From the NCBI RefSeq assembly GCF_016469335.1, contig NZ_CP059888.1, positions 434,001 to 498,000 of the forward strand: a DNA stretch of 64,000 nt. The letters are read 5' to 3'. The DNA comes from Flocculibacter collagenilyticus. GTDB lineage: Bacteria > Pseudomonadota > Gammaproteobacteria > Enterobacterales > Alteromonadaceae. Position numbers and translations under genes: made by a program. Under the pieces are notes generated by a model that worked only from the letters and a program-made list of their open reading frames with translations, was not told where the DNA came from and ran no database searches. Numbering within the stretch: the stretch's first letter is position 1; every line of letters starts with the position of its first letter. Shown here piece after piece: positions 8,890 to 17,589 of the stretch.

Positions 8890-10325
8890 AGTGAACGACC
8901 TGTAGTTGTTTTTATTGAAGAGTGATTTGGGTTATTTGCCTTGTTACTTGGTACATTACGCGCAAGTCGAATACCGCTAAACTGCCAGCGCATATGTGGG
9001 TAGAAAAAATTACGATAGGTATGGCGAATATGAGAGCGAGGGGTAGCGCAAGAGCCGCCACGTAGCACGTACTGATTACACATAAACTTACCATTATATT
9101 CTCCCACAGCTCCTGCTAACGGTGTAAAGCCTGGATAGGGAGCATAGTCAGACCGCGTCCATTCCCAGCAATTCCCTAAAAGGTGTTGAAATGGAGTGAT
9201 TTCGGGAGTAGCTGCAAATTGGCGGTTATCAAGCAAGTTACTTTGTTTGTTAGGTGTTGGCTGGCAAGAAGCACACGCTGCTTCCCATTCAAACTCCGTA
9301 GGAAGCCTCGCATTTGCCCATTGCGCATAGGCCATGGCCTCATAGAAACTTACGTGACAAACGGGTTGTGCTAAATTTAGCGTTTGGTAACCGATAAAAT
9401 GGAATTCTTGCCATGAGTTATTAATTTGCCGCCAATACAGTGGGTGTTTGATGTGATTTTGTTGCAACCATGCCCATCCATCAGAAAGCCATAACTCTGC
9501 TGCTTCGTAGCCGCCGTCGTTAATAAAGTCGAGATATTCGCCATTGGTAACTGTACGGCTGGCCAGTTGATAAGCATGCAGTAAATGCTCGTGCCGAGGC
9601 GTTTCATTATCGTAAAAAAAATGCTGTATATGGCTATTGTGCGTGTTGAGCACGTCAGTGGGATATTGAGACGCTCCAATCTCCACAATCGCTTTGTGGA
9701 ATGTTCGCCACTGTAAAGGCTCTGGCTCATCTAATGACAGTGTTTTCTCTTGTTGTGCTGCTAATATGGCTGGTGGACTAGGTAGTTGCCAGAGTGCATG
9801 TTTAACATCAGTTAAAATAAGTTCTTGGTGCTGTTGCTCATGATTTAAACCAAGCACAACCAACTGTAAGAGTTTTGCCTCGTTATTGTTGCTTTTAGCA
9901 GTGCACAGCTGGTGTATCGCTTTATCGACATAAATTCTATAGCTAAGCACATCTGCAAGGTTAGGTGTGGTGATCATACCGCGTTTAGCACGCGGAAACT
10001 GTGCACCTAAGCTGTTGTAATAAGAATTAAACAGATAGTGGAAAGCGCTGTCGAACGTTGAATAATGTTTGTCATACTCGGCCAGTATAAATGCCTCAAA
10101 AAACCAAGTGGTGTGGGCTAGGTGCCATTTTACTGGGCTAGCATCTGGCATCGATTGTATTTGGCAAAGCTCAGGAGAGAGCATGTTAGCAAGTGAAAGG
10201 GTCGTTTGTCGTACGGTATCATAGTGCGCTAACAGTTGCTTTACACTTTGCTGGGGAGCTTTTTGAGCAAAATTATAGTCATTAATAAGGTCATCTGATG
10301 GATTAGATGCTACGAATTGAGTAAT
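8886..10325 (-). CDS. egtB: Hercynine oxygenase (EgtB), apparently with an ATT start codon
   Basis: EgtB is the non-haem iron enzyme that joins hercynine to a thiol (gamma-glutamylcysteine or cysteine) with O2, giving a sulfoxide. The N-terminal DinB_2 domain has the Fe ligands in HEQQHQE, and the C-terminal FGE-sulfatase domain ends RGGSCATPRSHIRHTYRNFF. The first ATG (10184) would start the protein inside the conserved DinB domain. Upstream, in frame and without a stop, is family-like sequence (VKQLLAHYDTVRQTTLSLAN). No ATG, GTG or TTG exists in that frame back to the stop at 10398-10400. An ATT at 10323-10325 has AGGAAGG six bases upstream and yields a 479-residue protein. That start is inferred from sequence only. 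Confidence 0.9.
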   Translation of the reverse strand: MTQFVASNPSDDLINDYNFAQKAPQQSVKQLLAHYDTVRQTTLSLANMLSPELCQIQSMPDASPVKWHLAHTTWFFEAFILAEYDKHYSTFDSAFHYLFNSYYNSLGAQFPRAKRGMITTPNLADVLSYRIYVDKAIHQLCTAKSNNNEAKLLQLVVLGLNHEQQHQELILTDVKHALWQLPSPPAILAAQQEKTLSLDEPEPLQWRTFHKAIVEIGASQYPTDVLNTHNSHIQHFFYDNETPRHEHLLHAYQLASRTVTNGEYLDFINDGGYEAAELWLSDGWAWLQQNHIKHPLYWRQINNSWQEFHFIGYQTLNLAQPVCHVSFYEAMAYAQWANARLPTEFEWEAACASCQPTPNKQSNLLDNRQFAATPEITPFQHLLGNCWEWTRSDYAPYPGFTPLAGAVGEYNGKFMCNQYVLRGGSCATPRSHIRHTYRNFFYPHMRWQFSGIRLARNVPSNKANNPNHSSIKTTTGRSL

Positions 10326-10331
10326 GCGCCA

Positions 10332-10338
10332 CCTTCCT
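10332..10338 (-). promoter_or_regulatory. Strong Shine-Dalgarno that decides the ATT start of egtB
   Basis: AGGAAGG on the minus strand, followed by the 6-nt spacer TGGCGC and then ATT. No other start-like codon in the egtB frame has a comparable ribosome site, and the ATG at 10184 has none at useful distance. Confidence 0.6.
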
Positions 10339-10576
10339 ATTTTTCCAAATGATGCAATAGGGCGTGCCCTACAGTTTTTATCTATCTTGCTATAAGACTA
10401 GTAGACAAATTACTTTTTGCACGATTGATTTTTATCAACTTTTTATCGATAACATGAAAGAATAACGTTAATAGTGGTGTACGACGATGAAAGAAATATG
10501 AAGAAAATATGATGGTGTAACAGGGTATTACAAACGTTTAGTTCGCAATACCCAAGTGGGAGTTTATGCTAAATGC

Positions 10577-11818
10577 TTATGCTTCAAACGGTGTGCCCTT
10601 AACAATTTTCTCATAGTAATTAATGCACTGCCTCACATACTTACGCTTTTCACCGTAAGTGCCTGGGAAGAAGCTGCGCTTAAAGCCGTAGGTGACTAAG
10701 TTTTTAAGCTTTTTCGGTGAAATATCAAAGTGCTTTAAGGCCAGCTCGTATTCATCAGAAACCGTGGTTTTACTTACTGTACGATTGTCGGTACATAAAC
10801 TCACGCTGATGTCTCTTGCCATCATTTCACTGAATGTATGCGTGCTTAAGTCTGTTAAGTCGGGGTTCGTTTGAATGTTAGAGGTTAAGCAAACCTCTAT
10901 CGTAATACGGTGCTCTGCAATGTAATTGCATAAATCTTCAACGTACTTTTCTTTGTCGATCACATCCGGATCTTCAATTTTGTCGGCATCTAGCAAGTAA
11001 TAGCCATGACCAATGCGGTCAGCATGTAAATCGGTAATCGCTTGGAATATAGAGCTTGGGCCATATGCTTCACCAGCATGCACGGTTTTTGCCATAAAAT
11101 GATCGTGCGCATATTGGAAGGCTAACGCGTGCTCTTTAGCTGGGTGACCATGTTCTGCGCCTGCAAGGTCAATCGCCACAATTGGCAAGTTATGCTTATC
11201 GCGAATGGCAACAGCACCTTTAGCCAGTTCTAACGAACCCAATGCTGCAATTTCACGGGGATCTGAGTACTGAAGTGAATAAATCATATCAGCATAATAA
11301 GGGGAGTAAGGGCCGAACGACCGTAACGCTGAAACTATAATGCCATAATTAAAAGGAGGCTCTTCGCCAGATTGAATGGCGGGTGCACTATTAATTTGCT
11401 GCTTTGCTTTATTAAGCCCTTTGTTTACAGCAACCAATACATCTTCCATGCTGAGATCTTTACTCATGTGCAATTGAGGCGCAAAACGTACTTCGATGTA
11501 ACGCACGCCTTCTGACATGTTATCTAATGCTAGTTCGTAGGCAACACGCTCTAGGTTTTCAGCAGTTTGTAACACGGCACATGAATAGCCGAAGGTTTTT
11601 AAATATTCTTCTAGGTTTTTATACTTATCTTTAAAGACTAACTCTTGTAGCCCTTCAGTGGTGTAGCTTGGTAATTCAATATTTTCAGATTGCGCAATTT
11701 CAATAATACTGTCTAAACGAATTGAACCGTCGAGGTGCATGTGTAAATCAGTTTTCGGTATTTTCTTAATAAATTGCGATAAATCAAAAGAGGTTGATGG
11801 GGAAGTAGTTGCGGACAT
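10577..11818 (-). CDS. Adenosine deaminase family protein
   Basis: The 413-residue metal-dependent hydrolase belongs to the adenosine/AMP deaminase family that converts adenosine to inosine and ammonia. Seen are the N-terminal zinc motif KTDLHMHLDGSIR (HxH), the catalytic HAGEAYGP (His-Ala-Gly-Glu), HADRIGHGYYLLDAD, and the C-terminal SLCTDNRTVSKT, where classical Add has Asp-Asp (TDDP) and this protein has Asp-Asn. With about 410 residues it is longer than E. coli Add (333), with insertions around 150 and 275-300. The TDN variant is seen in a subgroup of the family, so substrate could differ. It sits in the island between purH and the egt genes and plausibly takes part in purine salvage. Confidence 0.85.
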   Translation of the reverse strand: MSATTSPSTSFDLSQFIKKIPKTDLHMHLDGSIRLDSIIEIAQSENIELPSYTTEGLQELVFKDKYKNLEEYLKTFGYSCAVLQTAENLERVAYELALDNMSEGVRYIEVRFAPQLHMSKDLSMEDVLVAVNKGLNKAKQQINSAPAIQSGEEPPFNYGIIVSALRSFGPYSPYYADMIYSLQYSDPREIAALGSLELAKGAVAIRDKHNLPIVAIDLAGAEHGHPAKEHALAFQYAHDHFMAKTVHAGEAYGPSSIFQAITDLHADRIGHGYYLLDADKIEDPDVIDKEKYVEDLCNYIAEHRITIEVCLTSNIQTNPDLTDLSTHTFSEMMARDISVSLCTDNRTVSKTTVSDEYELALKHFDISPKKLKNLVTYGFKRSFFPGTYGEKRKYVRQCINYYEKIVKGTPFEA

Positions 11819-11930
11819 TAAAGCTCCTTTGATAAGTTAATGATAAACAGATATAAGACAGAATAACCGCCGTTGTTAAACATGCCTTTAAAATGAGGTT
11901 GGGTCTACATTTATTCTAAACAACTATTCT

Positions 11931-11970
11931 TACTTACGCACGAATAAGTTGGCTTACTAATGCGTAAGTA
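11931..11970. repeat. Perfect 10-bp dyad upstream of the adenosine deaminase gene
   Basis: TACTTACGCA and TGCGTAAGTA face each other across 20 nt, 113-152 bp upstream of the deaminase start. Could be an operator-type dyad or part of the adjoining repeat element. Confidence 0.5.
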
Positions 11971-11976
11971 TTAAAT

Positions 11977-12171
11977 AACCTGAACTCTGGATAAGCAGTA
12001 CCGCTCAAAACCGTTATTTTTGCACTTCTCTGCGTTAGTTTTACTTGCACTAGCTAGCTATTGACGCGTAAAACTGCCTTGATAAGCACTAAAACTAACT
12101 ATTTTGAGCTAAAAATATGAATTTAGATTAATATCATATAGTTGCAGTACTCGTTATCCAAAGTTCAGGTT
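11977..12171. repeat. MITE-like element with 25-bp imperfect terminal inverted repeats
   Basis: The left arm 11977-12001 begins AACCTGAACTCTGGATAA and the right arm 12147-12171 ends TTATCCAAAGTTCAGGTT; after reverse complement they match at 22 of 25 positions. The 195-bp unit has no open frame and its interior also contains inverted parts (GCTCAAAA near the left, TTTTGAGC near the right; a central GCTAGC palindrome). TAAAT occurs directly left of the element and again at its right edge (12171-12175), compatible with a short target duplication. This fills most of the 459-nt gap between the deaminase and purH genes. Transposition by an external transposase is inference; no second copy is visible in this window. 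Confidence 0.65.
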
Positions 12172-12202
12172 AAATAGCCACTTAGAAACTGTGTGTATGA
12201 AT

Positions 12203-12226
12203 GTTATGCAACAACGTTATGCAACA
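12203..12226. repeat. Two direct copies of an 11-bp word
   Basis: GTTATGCAACA at 12203-12213 and again at 12216-12226, period 13, between the MITE-like element and the purH terminator. Possible binding site or chance; no further copies adjoin. Confidence 0.4.
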
Positions 12227-12233
12227 CCGCATA

Positions 12234-12258
12234 CAAAAAAGCCAGCACTGGGCTGGCT
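12234..12258 (-). terminator. Rho-independent terminator of purH
   Basis: AGCCAGC / GCTGGCT stem with a 5-nt loop; on the minus strand it is followed by TTTTTT. Lies 20 nt after the purH stop. Confidence 0.85.
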
Positions 12259-12277
12259 CAATCTAAACGGATTGTCA

Positions 12278-13867
12278 TTAGTGTTTAAAGTGGCGCATGC
12301 CAGTAAATACCATCGCCATGCCAGCTTCATCAGCGGCGGCAATCACTTCTTCGTCACGCATTGAGCCACCCGGCTGGATAACCGCAGTAATGCCTGCTTC
12401 TGCTGCTGCATCAATGCCATCTCTAAATGGGAAGAATGCATCAGACGCCATGACAGATCCTTTCACCTGCAGGTTTTCATCTGCTGCTTTAATGCCAGCA
12501 ATTTTTGCGCTGTATACACGGCTCATTTGTCCTGCGCCAACACCAATTGTCATGCCGTCTTTAGCATAAACAATCGCGTTTGATTTAACAAACTTCGCTA
12601 CTTTCCAGCAAAACATTAAATCTTTTAATTCTTGCTCGGTAGGCTTGCGCTTTGAAACAACCGTTAATTCATTGATAGCGACCATGCCTTGATCTCTATC
12701 TTGTACTAAAACCCCACCGTTAACACGCTTAATGTCGTGTTGCTTAGTTTGGTTATGCCACTGCCCACACTCTAATAGTCGCACATTAGGTTTAGCAGAT
12801 ACGATTTGTGCCGCGGCAGGGGTGATTTCTGGAGCGATAATCACTTCAACAAATTGGCGCGCAATAATGGCTTCTGCAGTATCAGCATCTAACGTGCGGT
12901 TAAAGGCAATGATGCCGCCAAACGCTGAGGTAGGATCTGTTTTATAAGCGCGGTCGTATGCCGTTAAAATGTCATCAGCAGTGGCAACACCACATGGGTT
13001 AGCATGCTTCACAATTACACATGCTGGTTCTTCATACGCTTTAACGCACTCTAGGGCTGCATCGGTATCAGCAATATTATTAAACGATAACGCTTTACCT
13101 TGCAGTTGTGAGGCAGTCGCCACAGAGGCTTCCTCAATATCATTTTCCACATAAAATGCGGCTTGCTGGTGGCTGTTTTCACCATAACGCATATCTTGTT
13201 TTTTCTTAAATTGCATATTGATAGTGCGCGGAAACGGCGATTGAGGGAATTCTTCCGCGTTTTCACTGTAATCAGTTACCATAGTGCCAAAGTGGTTTGC
13301 AATCATACCGTCGTATTGTGCGGTATGTTCAAATGCGGCAACGGCTAAATCAAAGCGAGTTGGGCCAGTTGTTGAGCCATATTCGTTTAATTCCGCTAAA
13401 ACACGATCGTAGTCGTGTGCATTAACGATAATCGTTACATCTTTATGATTTTTTGCTGCAGCGCGCACCATCGTAGGGCCGCCAATATCAATATTTTCTA
13501 TCGCATCTTCAAGACTGCAATCAGGGTTTGCAACGGTTTGCTTAAATGGATATAAGTTTACGACTACTAAATCAATACCGCCTATTTCATGTTCAGCCAT
13601 GACCGCTTCGTCTTGACCGCGACGGGCTAAGATCCCACCATGAATTTTAGGGTGCAGTGTTTTTACTCGACCATCCATAATTTCAGGATGACCCGTATAA
13701 TTAGATACTTCAATAACATTAAGGCCGTTTTCAGCTAGTAGCTTAGCCGTGCCACCGGTTGATAAAATTTCTACACCTTTGTTTGCTAGTGCGCGAGCAA
13801 AGTCAACAATTCCAGTTTTGTCAGAAACGCTAATGAGTGCGCGTTTAATAGGGCGATGTGTATCCAT
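12278..13867 (-). CDS. purH: Bifunctional AICAR transformylase / IMP cyclohydrolase
   Basis: PurH carries out the last two steps of de novo IMP synthesis: formyl transfer from 10-formyl-THF to AICAR, then ring closure. The 529-residue length is standard. N-terminal MGS-like cyclohydrolase domain: [50 protein letters not shown] split across residues 57-80. C-terminal transformylase domain: the Lys-His pair in [23 protein letters not shown], and the C-terminal FFPFRDGID and [12 protein letters not shown]. All active-site blocks are intact. It is followed by a terminator, and no purD follows, unlike the frequent purHD arrangement. The fis gene with its own terminator lies 120 nt upstream, so purH probably has its own promoter. 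Confidence 0.97.
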   Translation of the reverse strand: MDTHRPIKRALISVSDKTGIVDFARALANKGVEILSTGGTAKLLAENGLNVIEVSNYTGHPEIMDGRVKTLHPKIHGGILARRGQDEAVMAEHEIGGIDLVVVNLYPFKQTVANPDCSLEDAIENIDIGGPTMVRAAAKNHKDVTIIVNAHDYDRVLAELNEYGSTTGPTRFDLAVAAFEHTAQYDGMIANHFGTMVTDYSENAEEFPQSPFPRTINMQFKKKQDMRYGENSHQQAAFYVENDIEEASVATASQLQGKALSFNNIADTDAALECVKAYEEPACVIVKHANPCGVATADDILTAYDRAYKTDPTSAFGGIIAFNRTLDADTAEAIIARQFVEVIIAPEITPAAAQIVSAKPNVRLLECGQWHNQTKQHDIKRVNGGVLVQDRDQGMVAINELTVVSKRKPTEQELKDLMFCWKVAKFVKSNAIVYAKDGMTIGVGAGQMSRVYSAKIAGIKAADENLQVKGSVMASDAFFPFRDGIDAAAEAGITAVIQPGGSMRDEEVIAAADEAGMAMVFTGMRHFKH

Positions 13868-13947
13868 TGTATTGTTATTACCTCAGTTCAAAAAGAGTAA
13901 AATTGGTATTAGATTTTTCAATGTACAAATTTAAACTTACAAAAAGC

Positions 13948-13973
13948 GAAAAAGCACCCAAGGGTGCTTTTTC
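13948..13973 (-). terminator. Rho-independent terminator of the dusB-fis operon
   Basis: AAAAAGCACCC and GGGTGCTTTTT form an 11-bp stem with a two-base loop region; U-run on the minus strand, 15 nt after the fis stop. Confidence 0.88.
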
Positions 13974-13987
13974 GTTGTGTTATATGA

Positions 13988-14281
13988 TTAGTTCATACCG
14001 TATCTTTTTAGCTTCTTGCGAAGTGTGCCACGGTTGATGCCTAATAATATTGAAGCGCGAGTTTGATTACCGCGTGTATACTTCATTACTTCTTCAAGTA
14101 ACGGTGCTTCTAATTCAGAAAGTACCAAGTCATATACATCTTCTACGTCTTGACCGTTAAGTTGTTGCAAGTAGTTTGCAACGGCTTTTTGTACAGCGTT
14201 GCGAAGCGGCTGAGGCTTTTCTTGCGTCTGAACGTTAGCGTTTGTAATGAAAGGAGAAGAAGGCACGTTTTGATCAAACAT
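13988..14281 (-). CDS. fis: DNA-binding nucleoid protein Fis
   Basis: Fis (97 residues here, 98 in E. coli) is a dimeric nucleoid protein that bends DNA, activates rRNA and tRNA promoters and helps site-specific recombination. The N-terminal arm is variable; helices A and B carry [20 protein letters not shown], and the C-terminal helix-turn-helix is nearly the invariant Fis sequence: [20 protein letters not shown] then [10 protein letters not shown]. It follows dusB with an 18-nt gap, the conserved gammaproteobacterial operon, and is closed by a terminator. Confidence 0.97.
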   Translation of the reverse strand: MFDQNVPSSPFITNANVQTQEKPQPLRNAVQKAVANYLQQLNGQDVEDVYDLVLSELEAPLLEEVMKYTRGNQTRASILLGINRGTLRKKLKRYGMN

Positions 14282-14299
14282 CGTTTATTATCTCTTATA

Positions 14300-15274
14300 T
14301 CAATTGATTAATGCTATAGAATCGAAATACATATTTAATGCATCAAGTTGGTTTTCACCTTCTTCAATGGCATTAAATGTACTGCGAAACTGACCCTCAG
14401 GGTCTTGCTCTTTTAAATACCAAGTGACGTGTTTTCTTGCAATCCTTGGACCCATCACGTCACCGTAAAACTGATGCAAGTTAGTTACATGCGTCAGCAA
14501 AATTGTTTTGACCTCAGTCAGCGCTGGAGGTGGTAGTAGTTCGCCCGTTTTTAAATAATGGTCAATCTCTTTAAATATCCAAGGGCGACCTTGTGCGGCA
14601 CGGCCAATCATTACCGCATCAGCACCAGTATAATCCAGCACATATTTTGCTTTTTCAGGTGAATCAATATCGCCATTTGCAACAACAGGAATAGACACAT
14701 TCTGCTTAATCGCTTTAATGGTGTCGTATTCAGCAAACCCTTTGTACATGCAAGCACGCGTACGGCCATGCACGGCTAAGCTTTGTATGCCATTGTGTTC
14801 TGCTATTTTTGCAATTTCGATACCGTTTTTATTATCAGTATCCCAACCAGTCCTAATTTTAAGCGTAACTGGTACAGATACTGCGTTAACAACGGTTTTG
14901 ACAATATCTTCAACTAACGCTGGATGCTGCAATAATGCAGACCCTGCTAGCTTTTTATTTACTTTTTTAGCCGGACAACCCATATTAATATCGATAATTT
15001 GCGCACCGTTATCGACATTATGTTGTGCTGCTTGTGCCATTAACTCGGGATCACTACCTGCAATCTGAACTGAACGAATACCGGTTTCTCCAGAGTGATT
15101 CATGCGGTGCATAGACTTTTCGGTTTTCCAAACCTTAGGATTCGACGACAGCATTTCAGATACTGCTAAGCCTGCACCTAATTGTCTTGCCATTTGACGA
15201 AAAGGACGATCGGTAATGCCCGCCATTGGCGCGCACATTACATTATTGTCGAGAACGTATGAACCTATCTGCAC
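14300..15274 (-). CDS. dusB: tRNA-dihydrouridine synthase B
   Basis: DusB is the FMN- and NADPH-dependent enzyme reducing U17 in tRNA. The 324-residue protein has the TIM-barrel signatures [17 protein letters not shown], the active-site Cys in [12 protein letters not shown], the KIRTGWD and [12 protein letters not shown] blocks, and [13 protein letters not shown] / [18 protein letters not shown]. Homology supports the GTG at 15272-15274 as start, but no clear Shine-Dalgarno precedes it, and an in-frame stop lies three codons upstream. The preceding leader is rich in inverted repeats and could influence its translation. First gene of dusB-fis. Confidence 0.96.
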   Translation of the reverse strand: MQIGSYVLDNNVMCAPMAGITDRPFRQMARQLGAGLAVSEMLSSNPKVWKTEKSMHRMNHSGETGIRSVQIAGSDPELMAQAAQHNVDNGAQIIDINMGCPAKKVNKKLAGSALLQHPALVEDIVKTVVNAVSVPVTLKIRTGWDTDNKNGIEIAKIAEHNGIQSLAVHGRTRACMYKGFAEYDTIKAIKQNVSIPVVANGDIDSPEKAKYVLDYTGADAVMIGRAAQGRPWIFKEIDHYLKTGELLPPPALTEVKTILLTHVTNLHQFYGDVMGPRIARKHVTWYLKEQDPEGQFRSTFNAIEEGENQLDALNMYFDSIALIN

Positions 15275-15297
15275 AACTGGTTAAAAAAGTATCACCG

Positions 15298-15434
15298 TTA
15301 AAAAAGGGCGCTAAGTTTAAGGATTTTTCAGCAAAAATCCAAGGTTATTATTTAAACAAAGTGAACTTTTTTTCACTTTTTAATATTGACATTCTATAAC
15401 TAGCCCAAAGTGAACAAAAAATGTGCTTAGCGCC
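15298..15434 (-). promoter_or_regulatory. Structured leader upstream of dusB with a terminator-like end
   Basis: On the minus strand a 9-nt word GGCGCTAAG (15434-15426) is perfectly complementary to CTTAGCGCC (15315-15307), which is followed by a C and a six-base U-run. The enclosed segment holds two more hairpins: AAAGTGAA/TTCACTTT (15358-15379) and GGATTTTT/AAAAATCC with a 4-nt loop (15321-15340). CAAAGTGAAC occurs twice as a direct repeat (15357 and 15416). This could be an attenuator in the dusB-fis leader or a small RNA of about 135 nt. It occupies the dusB-proximal part of the 403-nt gap to prmA; transcription is not shown. Confidence 0.4.
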
Positions 15435-15613
15435 TCGGATGATACTATGAATAGTGGCTTGTTCTTAATTTGGGTATGACCGTATTCTAAGCGCTTTGCA
15501 ATATTCAAAAAGTGTAACTTGGCAAAGGTACAGAGTGAGATTTATACAAAAAGTTCAAAAATTAATAGGCAAGACGTTTATCAAGTACAAAATAAGAGGA
15601 GGTGATGTTTGTT

Positions 15614-15664
15614 GTGATTACCGTAACAGCAATCACACTGGCAAAACAATTCGCCAATGTGATT
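15614..15664 (-). terminator. Hairpin after prmA with alternative pairing partners
   Basis: In the minus-strand RNA, starting 14 nt after the prmA stop, a 12-bp stem (15664-15653 with 15642-15631, including one G-U pair that exists only on this strand) has a 10-nt loop. The distal arm can instead pair with a second copy of the GTGATT/AATCAC word at about 15615-15620. No U-run follows directly, so it is more likely a 3'-end or processing structure than an intrinsic terminator. Confidence 0.4.
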
Positions 15665-15677
15665 AAGGAAAAGATGA

Positions 15678-16568
15678 TTAGGCTTTTTTTCCTGAAACGC
15701 GCGCCCATTCATCCTTTATTTTATCGTCGGCTAAACTGCCATATTGCTGATACACGCTTCTTATATTATTTATTTGGCTATCTAAAATACCAGATAATAC
15801 ATATTCTCCCTGCGGCTTTAAGTAGGCCATTATGACATCAGACAAACTAATGAGTGGTTCTGCCAGAATATTCGCAACAACAATGTCGGCTTCTAAGCTA
15901 GGTTGGTTGGCTGGTAGATATAACTCAATTTGCCCCTCAACCCCATTTCGTTTTGCATTTTCTTTACTGGCTTCAATCGCTTGTGGATCAATATCAATAC
16001 CAATCACTCGCTTTGCACCTAACTTTAATGCTGCAATACCTAAAATTCCCGAACCACAACCAAAGTCCACTACGGTTTTATCGGTTAAATCTAATTGTTC
16101 TAACCATTCTAAACATAATGCAGTAGTAGCATGAGTGCCCGTACCAAACGCCAAGCCGGGATCTAGCATTACATTAACCGCATTCGGATCAGGAATGTCG
16201 CGCCAGCTTGGACAAATCCACAAACGCTCGCCAAATTTTATAGGATGAAAATTATCCATCCACTCACGTTCCCAATCTTTATCTTCTAATTGCTCTACTT
16301 TATAAACGAATTGGTCATCGCCAAACTGTTGAATTACGGGTTGTGCTTGCAGATAGTCAACCACAGCTTGCATATTCGTTTCTGCGTCGAACAAGCCAAT
16401 AACAACCGTATTAGCCCAATATACAACTTCGCCAATTTTCGGTTCAAAGATGGGAGTATCTTTAGCGTCCATAAATGTAACTGCTTGTGCTTCCATATCT
16501 GAAAGCGCATCACCTATTTGCTCGGCAGTAGTTTCAGTAGCATTAACGCGAATTTGAATCCAAGGCAT
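15678..16568 (-). CDS. prmA: Ribosomal protein L11 methyltransferase
   Basis: PrmA trimethylates several amino groups of ribosomal protein L11 using SAM. The 296-residue protein has the small N-terminal substrate-recognition domain beginning [20 protein letters not shown], the linker with [20 protein letters not shown], motif [21 protein letters not shown] (about 160-179), [13 protein letters not shown] and the NILAEPL catalytic-loop motif. Length and motifs are complete. Upstream of dusB-fis in many relatives, as here, though separated by about 400 nt with hairpins. Confidence 0.96.
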   Translation of the reverse strand: MPWIQIRVNATETTAEQIGDALSDMEAQAVTFMDAKDTPIFEPKIGEVVYWANTVVIGLFDAETNMQAVVDYLQAQPVIQQFGDDQFVYKVEQLEDKDWEREWMDNFHPIKFGERLWICPSWRDIPDPNAVNVMLDPGLAFGTGTHATTALCLEWLEQLDLTDKTVVDFGCGSGILGIAALKLGAKRVIGIDIDPQAIEASKENAKRNGVEGQIELYLPANQPSLEADIVVANILAEPLISLSDVIMAYLKPQGEYVLSGILDSQINNIRSVYQQYGSLADDKIKDEWARVSGKKA

Positions 16569-16774
16569 TTGTTATCCCAAAGTATTAACTATAAATGTAT
16601 AAGCAAAAGACAATGCTTATTGAATGAAACCGATTTTAGCTGAGGTAACCTGTAGATGGAAATCTATATATGAAGCAGTCCTAATAAAATGAGATTGAAT
16701 CGATAAAATTAGATAAAGTTCATAAATAATTTAAGTTAAACTTATTAACTCTTAAGATGATAAGGATTTGAGAC

Positions 16775-17332
16775 ATGAAATGTACTAGTTGCAATAATGG
16801 AATATTGGCTCCGAGCTTTATTGAAGGGCTATTTAGAGCGCATACGTGCACCTCATGCTCGGGAAACTGGGTCTTAATTGAAGACTATGTGGCATGGCGC
16901 GAGCGAAATGCTGACTATGAGTTTGCTGAACATATTACCTTTGAAGAAGCGGAAATATTAGAGAGTAAAAAAGCGTTAATATGCCCAGTTTCAAGAACAA
17001 TCATGCGTAAATTTAGAATATCAGCAGCCAATGAACACCGTATAGATTACAGTACCAGCGTTGGTGGTATTTGGCTAGATAAGGGGGAATGGGAGCTACT
17101 AAAAAGCGAAGGGTTAGCTGGAAGTTTAAATGCCGTAGTGACTCAGCATTGGCAAAATAAAATCAGGCAAGAAAGCACAAAAGAAAACTTTTCTGCGATC
17201 TATAAAGATAAGTTTGGTGAAGAAATTTACTCACAAATTAAGCAAATGAGAGAGTGGCTAAATGAACAGCCACAAAAAGCGGATTTAAGAGCCTATCTAG
17301 TAGCTGAAGACCCTTATTCAGCGGAAAAATAA
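16775..17332 (+). CDS. TFIIB-type zinc-ribbon protein
   Basis: A 185-residue protein with two C-x-x-C pairs at the N-terminus (MKCTSCNNGIL and HTCTSCSGNWVL) spaced as in the bacterial zf-TFIIB (PF13453) family, and a second partial motif around CPVSRTIMRKF and GGIWLDKGEWELL, typical of the same domain's G-x-W-L-D-x-G-E-x-E signature. The C-terminal third is helical and charged. Such proteins are cytoplasmic or membrane-associated, with unknown function. ATG at 16775 follows GATAAGGATTTGAGAC, giving a usable ribosome site. A single-gene unit diverging from prmA. Confidence 0.7.
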   Translation: MKCTSCNNGILAPSFIEGLFRAHTCTSCSGNWVLIEDYVAWRERNADYEFAEHITFEEAEILESKKALICPVSRTIMRKFRISAANEHRIDYSTSVGGIWLDKGEWELLKSEGLAGSLNAVVTQHWQNKIRQESTKENFSAIYKDKFGEEIYSQIKQMREWLNEQPQKADLRAYLVAEDPYSAEK

Positions 17333-17589
17333 ATTAGTGTAATGTAATAGCGTAACGACAGACGTGTACAGTCACCTATTGAAGTGGCTGTATGGTCACT
17401 CGTCTAGTTTATCTATTTATGCTCCAATTTAAGCTCAGGCAGTGGTGTCTTTCGTGCTGAGCTATAACCCATCAGTACTAAAGTGTAAAAAATCTGAAAT
17501 AAAACTGCTTTGCTAACGTAATACTTACGTCATAAAAGCGTCTCACTTGCTCACTAAAGTAGTCAAAAAATTTTAGGAGCAGCGTAGCT

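Noticed and set aside
10185-10397. Frameshift near the egtB start to explain the missing ATG
   Set aside because: The frame is uninterrupted and family-like up to the ATT with a well-placed ribosome site, so no frameshift is needed; kept as an alternative only.
15602-15835. Plus-strand frame of 77 codons just after a perfect AGGAGG
   Set aside because: It runs antisense into the conserved 3' end of prmA, spacing to the ATG is only two bases, and its product is not protein-like; the AGGAGG is probably chance in the prmA-dusB spacer.
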